Below are positions 17,088 to 26,454 of a stretch of DNA of 64,000 bases, in pieces. The DNA comes from Desulfoglaeba alkanexedens ALDC (GTDB lineage: Bacteria; Desulfobacterota; Syntrophobacteria; Syntrophobacterales; DSM-9756), in contig NZ_CP040098.1 of the NCBI RefSeq assembly GCF_005377625.1, positions 2,655,279 to 2,719,278 of the forward strand, written 5' to 3'. Made by a program: the position numbers and the translations under genes. Under the pieces are notes generated by a model. It was given only the letters and a program-made list of their open reading frames with translations, searched no databases and was not told the DNA's origin. Position 1 is the first letter of the stretch. Every line of letters starts with the position of its first letter.

Positions 17088-18575
17088 ATGACGCGCTTTG
17101 AGCGCTCCGCCGACACGCTGCCTGTTCCGGCCGGCCGGGATGGCATGCGGCAGATCCTGACCCGCTGCGGCATCACCTTTACGGACGCCCAGTTGGACCG
17201 CCTCTGGACCTACCACCAACTGCTCCGCCGTTACAATCCGGAACTGAATCTCACGCGCATTCACAATTTCGCCAACATGGTGATGAAGCTCTACGTGGAC
17301 TCCATTCTGCCCGGCCGGATGGCGGAACTCCCGTCGCCGCTCATGGACCTGGGAACGGGGCCGGGCATGCCGGGCATCCCCCTCAAGATCGCTCATCCCC
17401 ACCTCCACTTGCTCCTCGCCGAAAGCCGCGGGAAACGCGTGGAATTTCTAAAAACGGTCTGCCGCGAACTGGGTTTCGACGACGTGGAGATCATCGGCAG
17501 AGGTATTGAAGCGGATTTCGCCGTTCCGGTCCGAGGCGTCGTCACTCGGGCGGTGGAAGCCATGGCGGCGACCCTGAGTCGCGTGCGGGGATGCGTGGAA
17601 AAGGGCGGCCGGGTGCTGTTCATGAAAGGACCCAACTGTGATGCGGAAATCGCCGAAGCGCTGCGAACTCACGAGGGATCGTTCATCCTTGAAGCGGACA
17701 CGCGTTACGTCCTTCCGGGAACGCCTCATCGTCGGCGGCTCGTGGTATTCCAGCGCGTCGACGAACCCGTGTCGCGTTCCAACGAATCGCCGGGCTCCCC
17801 AAGGCGGACCGTGAAACGGATCGAAAGCGCCCAGAACCCTGTCTTCAAGGAGCTGAAACGACTCCTTTACGGCCGCGGTGTCAAGAAAGCGGGGAAAACG
17901 CTTGTGGCCGGCTCGAAGCTGACAGCCGATGTGGCGGCGCGTCACCGGGATAGGGTGGAGGGCTGGATCAGCCGCGGCGATGAGCCGCCGCCTCCGGCCG
18001 ACCTGGAGGAACGGGTCTCGTGGATCGCGCTGGCTCCTTCGCTTTTCGACGAACTGGACGTGTTCGGAACCCGGTGCCCCATGCTTCTGGCCGGTGTTCC
18101 CGACATGCCGGCCTGGGAACCCGCCTCGGGGCTTCAGAAAGGATGCAGCCTTCTCATCCCCTTCCAGGATCCGGAAAACGTGGGTGCGGTGGTTCGTTCC
18201 GCGGTGGCCTTCGGGGTCGAACGGATCGTTCTTCTGGAAGAAAGCGCCCATCCGTTTCATCCCAAGGCGCTGAGAGCGTCGGGAGGCGCCGCCTTTCAGG
18301 CGCGCTTTCTGAGGGGACCCTCCCTGTCACAGCTGCCTCGAACACTACCCATCCTCCCGCTTTCCCAAGACGGGATGCCCCTGGAGGGAGTCGACTTTCC
18401 CGAGGCGTTTGGACTGCTGCCGGGCATCGAGGGGGCGGGGCTTCCCGCCGCCTGGCGCTTTCGGGCGATCGCCGTTCCCATCTCCCCCGAGGTGGAATCC
18501 CTCAACGCCGCCACCGCCACCGCCATCGTGCTCTACGAATGGTCCCGCCGCAGGAGGATCGAGGATGCCTCTTGA
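17088..18575 (+). CDS. rsmG: fusion of 16S rRNA G527 methyltransferase RsmG and SpoU/TrmH methyltransferase
   Basis: 495 residues from the ATG after GAGGGA. Residues 1 to about 230 are RsmG (GidB): DLGTGPGMPGIPLKI is the SAM-binding loop, AESRGKRVEFLKTV and VVTRAV follow. Residues about 245-495 are a SPOUT-class RNA methyltransferase: N-terminal IESAQNPVFKELKRLL substrate domain, then QDPENVGAVVRSA, FGLLPGIEG and the knot motif ISPEVESLNAATA. One polypeptide therefore carries two unrelated SAM folds acting on RNA. RsmG makes m7G527; the SpoU target is unknown. No frameshift or internal stop is visible. Confidence 0.9.
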   Translation: MTRFERSADTLPVPAGRDGMRQILTRCGITFTDAQLDRLWTYHQLLRRYNPELNLTRIHNFANMVMKLYVDSILPGRMAELPSPLMDLGTGPGMPGIPLKIAHPHLHLLLAESRGKRVEFLKTVCRELGFDDVEIIGRGIEADFAVPVRGVVTRAVEAMAATLSRVRGCVEKGGRVLFMKGPNCDAEIAEALRTHEGSFILEADTRYVLPGTPHRRRLVVFQRVDEPVSRSNESPGSPRRTVKRIESAQNPVFKELKRLLYGRGVKKAGKTLVAGSKLTADVAARHRDRVEGWISRGDEPPPPADLEERVSWIALAPSLFDELDVFGTRCPMLLAGVPDMPAWEPASGLQKGCSLLIPFQDPENVGAVVRSAVAFGVERIVLLEESAHPFHPKALRASGGAAFQARFLRGPSLSQLPRTLPILPLSQDGMPLEGVDFPEAFGLLPGIEGAGLPAAWRFRAIAVPISPEVESLNAATATAIVLYEWSRRRRIEDAS

Positions 18576-18692
18576 TCGTTCCGTTGCTCCGGAAAAAAGC
18601 GGACGGACCGAAGCCTCCGCCCGCTCTGACCCCCCGATCCATACCAGGCGGCCGTCCCTTCCGGGCCGGTGTCTTCCGCCGGGTATTCAGAA

Positions 18693-19349
18693 TTACGCTT
18701 CGATGGGGACGATCACAACGTTCACACGCCGATTCAACTGGCGGCCGCTTTCCGTGTCGTTGGTGGCCACGGGGCTCGATTCACCGAACCCGACCGTTTC
18801 GAGGCGAGCCGAGTGGACGCCCCGGGCGATCAATGCATCCCTCACCGCTTCCGCGCGGCGCCGGGAAAGCTCCAGGTTGTAGGCTTCCGATCCTGTGCTG
18901 TCCGTATGCCCTTCGATGCGAATGCGCGTCTGCGGATAGTCGTTGAGAACGCGGGCTACGCGGTCGATTTCCTCGTAAGCACCGGGTTTGATGGTCGACG
19001 AACCTACGTCGAAAAAGAGGTCGGATTTGAAGGTGACGGCCAGAACGTTCTGGTCGCGCCGGATGCTCGCATCCTCAACTCCGGCCAAAGCCCGTCTCAT
19101 GTCCTGCTCTTGGCGGTCCATGTAATTTCCGATCATGCCACCGGCGATGCCTCCCGCCAAGGCGCCGATACCGGCTCCGATGAGCGTCCCTTCCGTATCG
19201 CCCCCGATGGCTTGACCCAGGATGGCCCCGGTGGCCGCACCGACTCCGGTTCCGATCATGGCTCCCTTTTCCGTTTGATTCCGGGGCCCCGCACAGCCTG
19301 TGATGACAAAGACGAGCACCAGCCCCACAAGCACAAGATTCCTTTTCAT
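18693..19349 (-). CDS. OmpA-family lipoprotein with glycine zipper (YiaD-like)
   Basis: 218 residues from the ATG preceded by AAGGAGG. A lipoprotein signal ends in VITGC. Residues 30-85 form glycine-zipper segments (GTGVGAATGAILGQAIGG and GIGALAGGIAGGMIG) that insert or oligomerise in membrane. The C-terminal half is an OmpA peptidoglycan-binding domain: DVGSSTIKPGAYEEIDRVA, IEGHTDSTGSEAYNLELS and NRRVNVVI. The product should tether the outer membrane to the cell wall. Confidence 0.93.
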   Translation of the reverse strand: MKRNLVLVGLVLVFVITGCAGPRNQTEKGAMIGTGVGAATGAILGQAIGGDTEGTLIGAGIGALAGGIAGGMIGNYMDRQEQDMRRALAGVEDASIRRDQNVLAVTFKSDLFFDVGSSTIKPGAYEEIDRVARVLNDYPQTRIRIEGHTDSTGSEAYNLELSRRRAEAVRDALIARGVHSARLETVGFGESSPVATNDTESGRQLNRRVNVVIVPIEA

Positions 19350-19461
19350 TACGATCCTCCTTGGAGTCAATTCGCCGCAATACATTTTATGATTAATCCA
19401 GTCCGCGTTCCATGGCAAGAAAATCAGGATGGTCCGGTAGCCTCTTTCGGTCCTGACGGCC

Positions 19462-19491
19462 TTGGGGTGTACCCTTTTTTTACGCTATAAT
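19462..19491 (+). promoter_or_regulatory. sigma-70-like promoter before the DnaJ-like gene
   Basis: Perfect -10 TATAAT at 19486-19491 with TTGGGG at 19462-19467 separated by 18 bases. Transcription would begin about 40 bases before the DnaJ-like ATG. Confidence 0.6.
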
Positions 19492-19541
19492 ACAATCAGA
19501 AAAACTTCGAGGACGTTTTCCGGTAGGGGGACGATGGCGCC

Positions 19542-20198
19542 ATGAAAGACTACTACAAGATCCTGGGAGTGCCCAGGTCGGAGAGCATCGACGGCATCAG
19601 GGCGGCGTTCCGGAACCTGGCGAAGAAACACCATCCCGACAAGCGTGGAGCGGAAGAAACGCGGAACTTCCAGGAAATCACCGAAGCCTACAGCGTGCTT
19701 TCCGATCCTGAATCGCGGAAACGGTATAACGAAAAGCTGAAGGAGAGCGAAAACCTCCGGCGGGCGGGTCCGCGGTGGAAGGACCCGCCCACGGTTCGAC
19801 GTTCCGTCGAGCACGACGTGACGCTCCCGGCGGCTGGACTCTCGGAATGGTTTTCGGACATCTTCGACGAAGTTTTCCACGACCTTTTCGAATTCGGCTT
19901 CTCTGGGCCGTGCAGCCGGTCCGTTCGGGAGGCGGAACTGGTGCTGAGCCGTGAAGAAGCAGAACGGGGCGGGGATCTCTCCGTTCCGGTGGCGCGATCC
20001 TGCCCGGTCTGCGGCGGAACGGGAAGACGTGGAGGCTACTGGTGCCCGCGGTGCGCCGGAGCGGGCGAGGTGGAAAGCGACAGGACCATCCGGGTGCGCA
20101 TACCGGCGGGGGTGCGTAACGGCGCCGTCTTGCAACTTTCGGTAGAAGTTCCGCAGGGGCGGCCTTTGAACCTTAGGCTGCATGTCCGAGTTTCATGA
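19542..20198 (+). CDS. DnaJ-like co-chaperone, short form
   Basis: 218 residues. Residues 1-65 are a J domain (YYKILGV, KKHHPDKR with the HPD triad that activates Hsp70, RKRYNEKL). The middle lacks the G/F region; near residue 150 a single zinc-ribbon-like unit CPVCGGTG/CPRCAGAG replaces the four-repeat finger of DnaJ, and a short client-domain remnant follows (RVRIPAGVRNGAVLQLSV). It is therefore a reduced type I J-protein and not the housekeeping DnaJ. Confidence 0.85.
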   Translation: MKDYYKILGVPRSESIDGIRAAFRNLAKKHHPDKRGAEETRNFQEITEAYSVLSDPESRKRYNEKLKESENLRRAGPRWKDPPTVRRSVEHDVTLPAAGLSEWFSDIFDEVFHDLFEFGFSGPCSRSVREAELVLSREEAERGGDLSVPVARSCPVCGGTGRRGGYWCPRCAGAGEVESDRTIRVRIPAGVRNGAVLQLSVEVPQGRPLNLRLHVRVS

Positions 20199-20325
20199 AC
20201 CCGCTCCGTTCCGTTGGAAACCCTGCCGGCTCTTGCCATTGGGAAGCGGCGGGGGGTCTTGAAAGCCGCCCCGCCGACCGCTGAGGCCCAAGCTGATTCA
20301 GGATTTTCGCTGGCACGGACGCGGG

Positions 20326-22398
20326 TCAAGCCGTCTGAACTTTTCGAAAATCGGCCACGTTGGAGAAGAGTTCCGAAATGCGGCTGAGGAGCGCCAGCCG
20401 ATTTCGGCGGATGTTCTCGTCTTTGTCCATGACGAGTACGGCGTCGAAGAAACGGTCGATAGATTCGCGAAGCTGCGCCATGGCTTCGAGAGCGGCGTCG
20501 TAGTTGGCCGCCGCGAGAGACGATCGGACGGCGTTTTCCGCCTTGAGGAACCGGTCGTGGAGGGTTCTCTCGGCGTCTTCGCGGAAAAGGTCCGCGGCCA
20601 CGGGAGCCGCTTCGGGTTCTTTCACGATGTTGGCCACCCGCTTGAACGCCACCGCCAGACTTTCGAAGTCGGGCCGCCGGCGAAAGGCGGTGAGCGCCCT
20701 CGCTCGGGCCACCACGTCCACCATGTCATCGAAACCGGTCGCCAGAACCGCCTCAACGATATCCGCCGGAAACCCGTACTGGCTCACCAGGTGGTGCTGG
20801 AGGCGCCCTTTGAAAAATTCAAGCACGCCGTCCTTGACCGCCTGGCGAGGCTCCGTCATTTTGCCGCCCAGCAGCGGGATGGCCCGGTCGATCAGGTCGG
20901 CCAGGGAAACCCGCAATCCCTTCTCCAGGACGATCCTGATGATTCCAAGCGTCTGGCGGCGCAGAGCGAAGGGGTCGGCGGCTCCCGTCGGCAGCAGCCC
21001 GACGCCGAAGCAGCCGACGATGGTGTCGATCTTGTCCGCCATGCTGAGGAGCGCCCCTTCCAATCGTTGCGGAATGGGCCCGCCGGCTCGAATGGGCAGA
21101 TAGTGTTCGTAGATGGCTTCCGCGACGGCCTCCGGTTCTCCCTGCAGCTTGGCGTAGGCCCTTCCCATGACGCCCTGGAGTTCCGGAAATTCACCCACCA
21201 TGCCGCTCACCAGGTCCGCCTTGCAAAGATGCGCCGCTCGAAGCAGGACGTCCAGGCGATCCGGAGCCAGCCGTTCGCCCAGCCAGCGGGCCAAAGCCGA
21301 AAACCGCTCTATCTTTTCCCAGCTGGTTCCCAGCTTGGAATGAAAAACCACGTCTTTGAGTTGCTGCGCGCGGGCTTCTAGGGAGATCTTCAGGTCTTCC
21401 TCGTAGTAGAAGCGGGCGTCTTCGAGGCGCGCGCGGATGACCCGGGCGTTGCCGGCGGCTACCAGCGCGGCGTTTCGGGGAATGGTGTTGGCCACCGTGA
21501 CGAAATGAGGGAGGAGCCTTCCGTCGGCGCCTTTCACCGCGAAGTAACGCTGGTGTTCCTTCATCACCGTGATGGGCACTTCGGGGGGAAGCTCCAGGTA
21601 CTTGGCCTCGAATTCCCCTAAGAGCGGGAATGGGTACTCCACCAACTGTGTGACTTCGTCGAGCAGGTCCTCGTCTTCCACGACGGTGCCGCCGACCTTC
21701 GCCGCGGTTTCCTGCACGCCCCTTCGGATCATTTCCCGGCGTTCACCGTGGTCCAGCACCACCGAATGCCTGCGAAGATTTTCTTTGTGGGCCGCCGGAT
21801 CCTTCACCGTGATCCATTCGGGACTCATGAACCGGTGCCCAAAGGAACGGTCGCCGCTGTCCACGTCACCGTAGCGGAAGCGAAGAACTTCGCTTCCCAA
21901 CAAGGCCACGATCCAGTGAATCGGCCTGGCGAAAGTGACCGCAAGGCTTCCCCAGCGCATGGACTTGGGGAAGGGGATGTGCGCGATGAAATCGGGGAGC
22001 ATCTGCTCCAAAAGCTCCCGGGTCGGGAGTCCTGTTTCTTCACGCACCGCGCAGATGTATTCGCCCTTGGGCGTCGACTTCACCTGGAGGTCCTCCACGG
22101 CCAGCCCCTGGCTCTTGGCGAACCCCTGGGCGGCCTTGGTGGGCCGCCCTTCCGCGTCGAAGGCCGCATTCCTGGGGGGACCGATGATTTCCACGGAACG
22201 TGACTCCTGGTGATCCGCCACTTCGGGCAGCCACAGGCAAAGACGTCTCGGGGTGCCGAAGGTCCGAGGAGCGCCGTGCGCCACGCGGTGATCGTCAAGG
22301 AACCGCGTCATTTGCACGCTCATGGCCTCCAACGCCGGCAAAACGTAGCCGGTCGGGATCTCTTCACTTCCGATTTCAAGGTAAAATTCTCGTACCAT
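20326..22398 (-). CDS. glyS: glycyl-tRNA synthetase beta subunit
   Basis: 690 residues, standard for the beta subunit of the bacterial alpha2beta2 enzyme that charges tRNA-Gly. Typical segments are the N-terminal FYLEIGSEEIPTGYVLPAL, GPPRNAAFD, MKEHQRYFAV and the long helical C-terminal region ending in the DALR-like anticodon-binding domain (FDAVLVMDKDENIRRNRLALL). It lies 57 bases after glyQ and is surely co-transcribed with it. Confidence 0.97.
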   Translation of the reverse strand: MVREFYLEIGSEEIPTGYVLPALEAMSVQMTRFLDDHRVAHGAPRTFGTPRRLCLWLPEVADHQESRSVEIIGPPRNAAFDAEGRPTKAAQGFAKSQGLAVEDLQVKSTPKGEYICAVREETGLPTRELLEQMLPDFIAHIPFPKSMRWGSLAVTFARPIHWIVALLGSEVLRFRYGDVDSGDRSFGHRFMSPEWITVKDPAAHKENLRRHSVVLDHGERREMIRRGVQETAAKVGGTVVEDEDLLDEVTQLVEYPFPLLGEFEAKYLELPPEVPITVMKEHQRYFAVKGADGRLLPHFVTVANTIPRNAALVAAGNARVIRARLEDARFYYEEDLKISLEARAQQLKDVVFHSKLGTSWEKIERFSALARWLGERLAPDRLDVLLRAAHLCKADLVSGMVGEFPELQGVMGRAYAKLQGEPEAVAEAIYEHYLPIRAGGPIPQRLEGALLSMADKIDTIVGCFGVGLLPTGAADPFALRRQTLGIIRIVLEKGLRVSLADLIDRAIPLLGGKMTEPRQAVKDGVLEFFKGRLQHHLVSQYGFPADIVEAVLATGFDDMVDVVARARALTAFRRRPDFESLAVAFKRVANIVKEPEAAPVAADLFREDAERTLHDRFLKAENAVRSSLAAANYDAALEAMAQLRESIDRFFDAVLVMDKDENIRRNRLALLSRISELFSNVADFRKVQTA

Positions 22399-22455
22399 GA
22401 TTCCCTCGTTTTCCGATGACGCTCGGATCGCGGTTCAGGCACTCTCGCCGGGCCG

Positions 22456-23328
22456 TCATGCTTTCTTGAGCAGGGGAAAGCCCATGGCTTCCCTCTGAAC
22501 TACGTAGCCGTGCGCGGCGAGGCGGGCCAGGTTGCGGACCCGCGCGATGTAGTTGGTCCGTTCGGTGACGCTGATGGCCCCGCGCGCGTCCAGCAGGTTG
22601 AAAACATGGGAGCACTTGAGGCAGTAATCGTAGCAGGGAAGCACCAGTCCCCTTTCGCTCATGCGCACGGATTCCGACTCGTACATGCCGAAGAGCTTGA
22701 AGAGCATGTCTACGTCGGCCTGTTCGAAATTATAGTGAGACCATTCCACTTCGCCCTGGTGGTGGACGTCGCCGTAACGGATCTTTTCGTTCCAGGCCAG
22801 GTCGTAGACATTGTCCACGCCTTGAAGGTACATGGCGATCCGTTCCAGGCCGTAGGTCAGTTCGACGCTTACGGGGCTGAGGGTGATGCCGCCCGCCTGC
22901 TGAAAATAGGTAAACTGTGTGATCTCCATGCCGTCGAGCCAGACTTCCCAGCCAAGGCCCGAAGCGCCGAGTGTCGGCGATTCCCAGTCGTCTTCCACAA
23001 AACGGATGTCGTGGTCCAGCGGATCGATCCCGAAGCTTCGGAGGCTCTCCAGGTAGAGCCCCTGGGAATCGGGAGGCGACGGTTTCAGGATCACCTGGTA
23101 TTGATAGTAGTGCTGAAGGCGGTTGGGGTTTTCGCCGTAGCGGCCGTCGGTGGGCCGTCGAGAAGGTTCCACGTAGGCCACTTGCCACGGTTCAGGACCC
23201 AACACCCGCAAGAAAGTGGCCGGGTTGAAGGTGCCGGCACCCACTTCCAGGTCGTAAGGCTGCTGAATGACGCACCCTCGGTCCGACCAGAACCGGCTCA
23301 ATGCATGGATAAGCTCCTGAAACATCAT
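22456..23328 (-). CDS. glyQ: glycyl-tRNA synthetase alpha subunit
   Basis: 290 residues from [20 protein letters not shown] lies about seven bases before this ATG, and an ATG at 23343 would swallow that site. The class II catalytic core is shown by [28 protein letters not shown]-type segment ([28 protein letters not shown]) and [11 protein letters not shown]. It activates glycine, and the beta subunit binds the tRNA. Confidence 0.97.
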   Translation of the reverse strand: MMFQELIHALSRFWSDRGCVIQQPYDLEVGAGTFNPATFLRVLGPEPWQVAYVEPSRRPTDGRYGENPNRLQHYYQYQVILKPSPPDSQGLYLESLRSFGIDPLDHDIRFVEDDWESPTLGASGLGWEVWLDGMEITQFTYFQQAGGITLSPVSVELTYGLERIAMYLQGVDNVYDLAWNEKIRYGDVHHQGEVEWSHYNFEQADVDMLFKLFGMYESESVRMSERGLVLPCYDYCLKCSHVFNLLDARGAISVTERTNYIARVRNLARLAAHGYVVQREAMGFPLLKKA

Positions 23329-23577
23329 GGAAGGCTCCTTCAAAACGGTTTGAAAAAGTTTGACACGACTCCTCGGTCCCCATGGAGCAACCCCCGGGAG
23401 GCAGGTGAAGGAAAACGACCGAAAAGTGTTGTGAAATTGGCTAAGTAGCAGTCGAAATTAGAAATTGTCAAGGGCAAATGAAAATCGTCCCAGGGCAATC
23501 GCACGTCATAAGGCTGAACTTCCGGCTTCCCATGTGCCAGACGACCTTGGTGACCCATAACCCAAGGAGGATGACAC

Positions 23578-23784
23578 ATGGAGACTGTAGAGAAACCGGG
23601 GCTTATGGAGGATTTGTCGTTCGTCACAGATCCTCGAGTCGTGGCGAAGACGAGGCACAAGCTGATCGACATCGTTGTGATCACCCTTTGCGCCGTGTTG
23701 GCCGGCGCAGACGAGTGGACGGAAATCGCCGAGTTTGGCCGTATCCAGTGTACATCTCGCTCTTTGAAAGAGGTTATTTTATAA
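23578..23784 (+). pseudogene. N-terminal fragment of an ISAs1-family transposase
   Basis: 68 residues; the first 55 match the DDE-associated N-terminal domain of ISAs1 transposases (DPRVVAKTRHKLIDIVVITLCAVLAGAD, EWTEIAEFGR). The frame then runs into unrelated sequence and stops, with no catalytic domain downstream. First of several transposon relics behind glyQ. Confidence 0.75.
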
Positions 23785-23883
23785 TGTCTATATGAAAATA
23801 GAAGATTCACCAGTAATGTCGATTGGTTATTCTGCCATGTTTTTGGGTTCCACCCCACTGCCCCGTATCCTGAATTTTCATCG

Positions 23884-24347
23884 TTTGTTGTTGACAGTGC
23901 CGGCATGAACGAGGCCGAGCCGGCCGAGTACTGTCGCCGGAAAGGGCTGTATCCCGAACAGTTGGCCCGGTGGTGCAGGGCCTGCGAGACGGCCAACGAC
24001 TGGGACCGCGAGGCGAACCGCCGGCTAAAAAGCGAGCAGAAGGCCGATCGCAAGCGTATCCGCCGGCTCGAACGCGAGCTGCACCGCAAGGAGAAGGCGC
24101 TGGCCGAAGCGGCGGCACTGATGGTGCTGCGAAAAAAAAGCCGAGGCGATCTGGGGGGAGCCCGAGGGCGAATGATCAGCGCCCCGGATCGCCGTCGAGC
24201 TGTCGAGCTGATCGAAGAGGCCCGCAAAAGCGGTGCACGGCTGGAGCCGGCGTGCCGGGAGCTGGGGATAACCGCGCGTACCTATCAGCGCTGGACCAGA
24301 GACGGCTAGGTGAGAACCGACCGGCGACCCGAGGTGCCACGGCCGGT
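23884..24347 (+). pseudogene. 3' half of IS3-family orfA plus start of orfB
   Basis: In-frame from about VDSAGMNEAE. Residues show the later part of an IS3 OrfA (EYCRRKGLYPEQLARW, coiled-coil RIRRLERELHRKEKALAEAAAL), run directly into an OrfB-type beginning (MISAPDRRRAVELIEEARKSGAR, YQRWTRDG), reach a TAG at 24307-24309, and continue recognisably (VRTDRRPEVPRPV) for a few residues before the HEPN remnant. The missing N-terminal half matches the fragment at 55824-56036. Confidence 0.75.
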
Positions 24348-24587
24348 CGTTATTTCTACGCTGTTTTCATGTGCCATTTGTCCATTGAAAAAGCCTTGAA
24401 AGGTCTCTACTACAAAGTTTTGGATGAAGTGCCGCCAAAAACACATAATTTGCTTTATCTGTTGAATAAGATCGGCAAAAAACCTGAACCAAAATTAGAA
24501 AAATTCATCATAAAGCTGAATACGGCCAGCGTTGCCACTCGCTACCCGGATGATCTGGCAAAAATACAAGGTGCCTATACCGATTGA
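24345..24587 (+). pseudogene. truncated HEPN-domain protein
   Basis: Recognisable from about YAVFMCHLSIEKALKGLY through PPKTHNLLYLL to VATRYPDDLAKIQ, a HEPN domain of the kind paired with MNT nucleotidyltransferases in toxin-antitoxin modules. The N-terminus is replaced by the IS3 relic and the C-terminal helix is lost at the join with the next fragment. No longer expected to be functional. Confidence 0.65.
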
Positions 24588-24672
24588 GGCGTCTGCGTTT
24601 ACACCTGAAGAGTGGAAGACTGAAAAATCTTTAATCGTGGATTATGTTAAGAATGGAGTCCTAATACAGTGA
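24550..24672 (+). pseudogene. C-terminal fragment of a nucleotidyltransferase-type gene
   Basis: A 40-residue frame overlapping the HEPN fragment: PIPIEASAFTPEEW and SLIVDYVKNGVLIQ resemble the tail of small MNT-type nucleotidyltransferases, the usual partner of HEPN proteins. A deletion seems to have fused the two remnants. Low certainty because of length. Confidence 0.4.
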
Positions 24673-24759
24673 CGATGCTAACCAATAAATGAAGCGGATG
24701 CTTCGCACCGCTTATTTACATGATCGTCGAGCTGGCCAGGGAGGAAGCCCGCCGGTTCA

Positions 24760-24924
24760 ATGAAGCCGACCATTACCGTAGCCGACAACGGCAACCTGCA
24801 GATCCACATCCCGATGCTGATCCGGCGTATGCGCGGCCGCAAGACGGTCATCGCTCCCCTCTTTTCATGGGCGAAGCGGTTGATTTCGAAAGAAAAAACG
24901 TCCGGTTGCAGCATCGAGCGATGA
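24760..24924 (+). pseudogene. small ORF, probable remnant of a mobile-element-associated gene
   Basis: 54 residues starting MKPTITVADNGNLQIHIPM, then RRMRGRKTVIAP and a divergent basic tail. The start resembles small proteins I associate with recombinase-containing mobile loci, so I read it as a degraded cargo gene. The assignment rests on memory of similar short proteins and is weak. Confidence 0.3.
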
Positions 24925-25129
24925 CCTAAGACAACCGCCAAAAACGGCAACCAGCCGCAAACCCATATCAATCAAGGATGTAGCTTTCCGGACGAGCTTC
25001 GGACTTGGTCCTTCGATGCCGGAGAATCAGGGGTCAAACAGAGAAAGAAAGGCTGGAAGATGGGGAGAATCGATGGTGCAAAGAGGTGCTTTGGAAAGAT
25101 GTGAAACGGGCGCAAATCCTTTAGAAACA

Positions 25130-25182
25130 AGGGAAGAAAGAAAACCCGTCACCCAGGAGGTTGACCCCAGAGAGACGGGTTT
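25130..25182 (-). terminator. factor-independent terminator after tRNA-Ala
   Basis: Read on the minus strand: AAACCCGTC stem, loop, GACGGGTTT, then TCTTTCTTCC. It starts 12 bases beyond the 3' end of tRNA-Ala. Confidence 0.75.
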
Positions 25183-25194
25183 GTCTTTTCTAAA

Positions 25195-25270
<76 letters not shown>

Positions 25271-25400
25271 GGAAGCGGAGATTCTATAACAAAGGCTTTC
25301 GAGGAGTGTCAACCTTTTTCACCGCGTTCGGGCTGTGGGCTGCATGAAGCTTGAGCGGAACGGGGGTCTATGCCGCCGGCGCATAGAGGGCGCGAGCCGC

Positions 25401-25610
25401 TTAGAGGCTGTCGAGAATACCCTTCACCCTTCCGGCGATTGAGTGTCCGTTTTTTCGCGGAGGGGCGGTTCGTGAACGGCACAGAAGGAGTAACTCGTGC
25501 CCTGTAGGAGCCGGCTTGCCGGCGATCCGCATCGCGGCGAAGGCCGCTCTTACAGGAACAAGGAACCTCAGGGCCAGACTTCGATGAGCTTGCTTTTGAA
25601 CAAGCCCTTA
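25401..25610 (-). repeat. MITE-like dispersed repeat, copy B
   Basis: 210 bases, inverted relative to copy A at 12556-12769 and similar along its full length (shared parts include TGTAAGAGCGGCCTTCGCCGC-type palindrome, GATGCGGATCGCCGGCAAGCC, AACGGACACTCAA and GTGAAGGGTATTCT). Ends are imperfect inverted repeats TTAGAGGCTGTCGAGAA and TAAGGGCTTGTTC. Located between tRNA-Ala and tRNA-Leu. Confidence 0.7.
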
Positions 25611-25673
25611 CCTGAAGGGCGGCGGAACTGTCCTTGACACTCATCGGGACCGTTTGTAGTATGCCCGGACACC

Positions 25674-25761
25674 GCCGGAGTGGTGAAACAGGTAGACGCG
25701 CTGGACTCAAAATCCAGTGGGCCTTGCGCCCGTGAGAGTTCGAGTCTCTCCTCCGGCACCA
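25674..25761 (+). tRNA. tRNA-Leu (anticodon CAA)
   Basis: 88 bases, type II with long variable arm (TGGGCCTTGCGCCCG), encoded CCA. Acceptor GCCGGAG/CTCCGGC; anticodon stem CTGGA/TCCAG encloses CTCAAAA, giving CAA. Confidence 0.95.
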
Positions 25762-25770
25762 GAAAAAAAC

Positions 25771-25807
25771 AAGGGTCCAGGGAAATCGGCCGGGACCCTT
25801 TCTTCTT
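25771..25807 (+). terminator. terminator after tRNA-Leu(CAA)
   Basis: Eight-base stem AAGGGTCC/GGACCCTT followed by TCTTCTTC, starting ten bases after the tRNA 3' end. Confidence 0.75.
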
Positions 25808-25930
25808 CATGGTCAACACACCGGATCACCCCCGAACTCGTAGTGGCGCAAACCCAGGATGACAAGTCCCTCCGGTCTGGCCGCCGGGATCGGCGAAGAC
25901 CGACGTCCTGGAGATACCAGGCGAAGGAGA

Positions 25931-26015
25931 TGCCTGGGGCGGGGATCGAACCCGCACGGGGATTAACCCCAAGGGATTTTAAGTCCCTTGTGTCTGCCTG
26001 TTCCACCACCCAGGC
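25931..26015 (-). tRNA. tRNA-Leu (anticodon TAA)
   Basis: 85 bases without encoded CCA. Acceptor GCCTGGG/CCCAGGC, long variable arm (GGGGTTAATCCCC), T loop GGTTCGATCC. Anticodon stem AGGGA/TCCCT encloses CTTAAAA, giving TAA. Convergent with tRNA-Leu(CAA). Confidence 0.93.
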
Positions 26016-26175
26016 GCGGGAATTCGAAAAAACCTAGCACACCGAAGAAAGCTGCGACAAGTGAATTCGGCCCGCTCGACGTTGCCCTGGCCGTGCGGCG
26101 GAGCTTTTCGAAACAATTGACAAGGATTCCGCAGATGTGATAATCGACCGTTGCGTTGATCAAGGCGTAACAAGA

Positions 26176-26251
26176 GGGCGACTAGCTCAGTGGAGAGAGC
26201 GTTGGTCTCCGGAACCAAAGGTCCCGGGTTCGATCCCCGGGTCGCCCTCCA
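26176..26251 (+). tRNA. tRNA-Arg (anticodon CCG)
   Basis: 76 bases with encoded CCA. Acceptor GGGCGAC/GTCGCCC; anticodon stem TTGGT/ACCAA encloses CTCCGGA, giving CCG; T arm CCCGGGTTCGATCCCCGGG is strong. Confidence 0.95.
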
Positions 26252-26349
26252 GTAAAAGCAACATGTTAAGACGCATCTCAGAACTTAACGTCAGCGTCAG
26301 GTTGCCTATAGGTTGCAGATGGATGCATGGCGTCATTGACCATGCTGTC

Positions 26350-26454
26350 TAGGAGCGTGTTCGAAAGCTCTGAATCGACCCTTCGGGGCGACGCAATTTC
26401 GCACACTTAGCGTACCCAAAACTGCCAAGATCGGCATTCTCGCACAGCCTCTTA
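26350..26454. repeat. short MITE-like repeat, copy D
   Basis: About 105 bases with imperfect terminal inverted repeats (left TAGGAGCGTGTTCGAAA; right end read in reverse TAAGAGGCTGTGCGAGAA). The core CTTAGCGTACCCAAAACTGCCAAGATCGGC recurs in similar form in copy E at 61156-61261. Its right tip supplies the stop codon of the adjacent methyltransferase gene. Confidence 0.65.
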
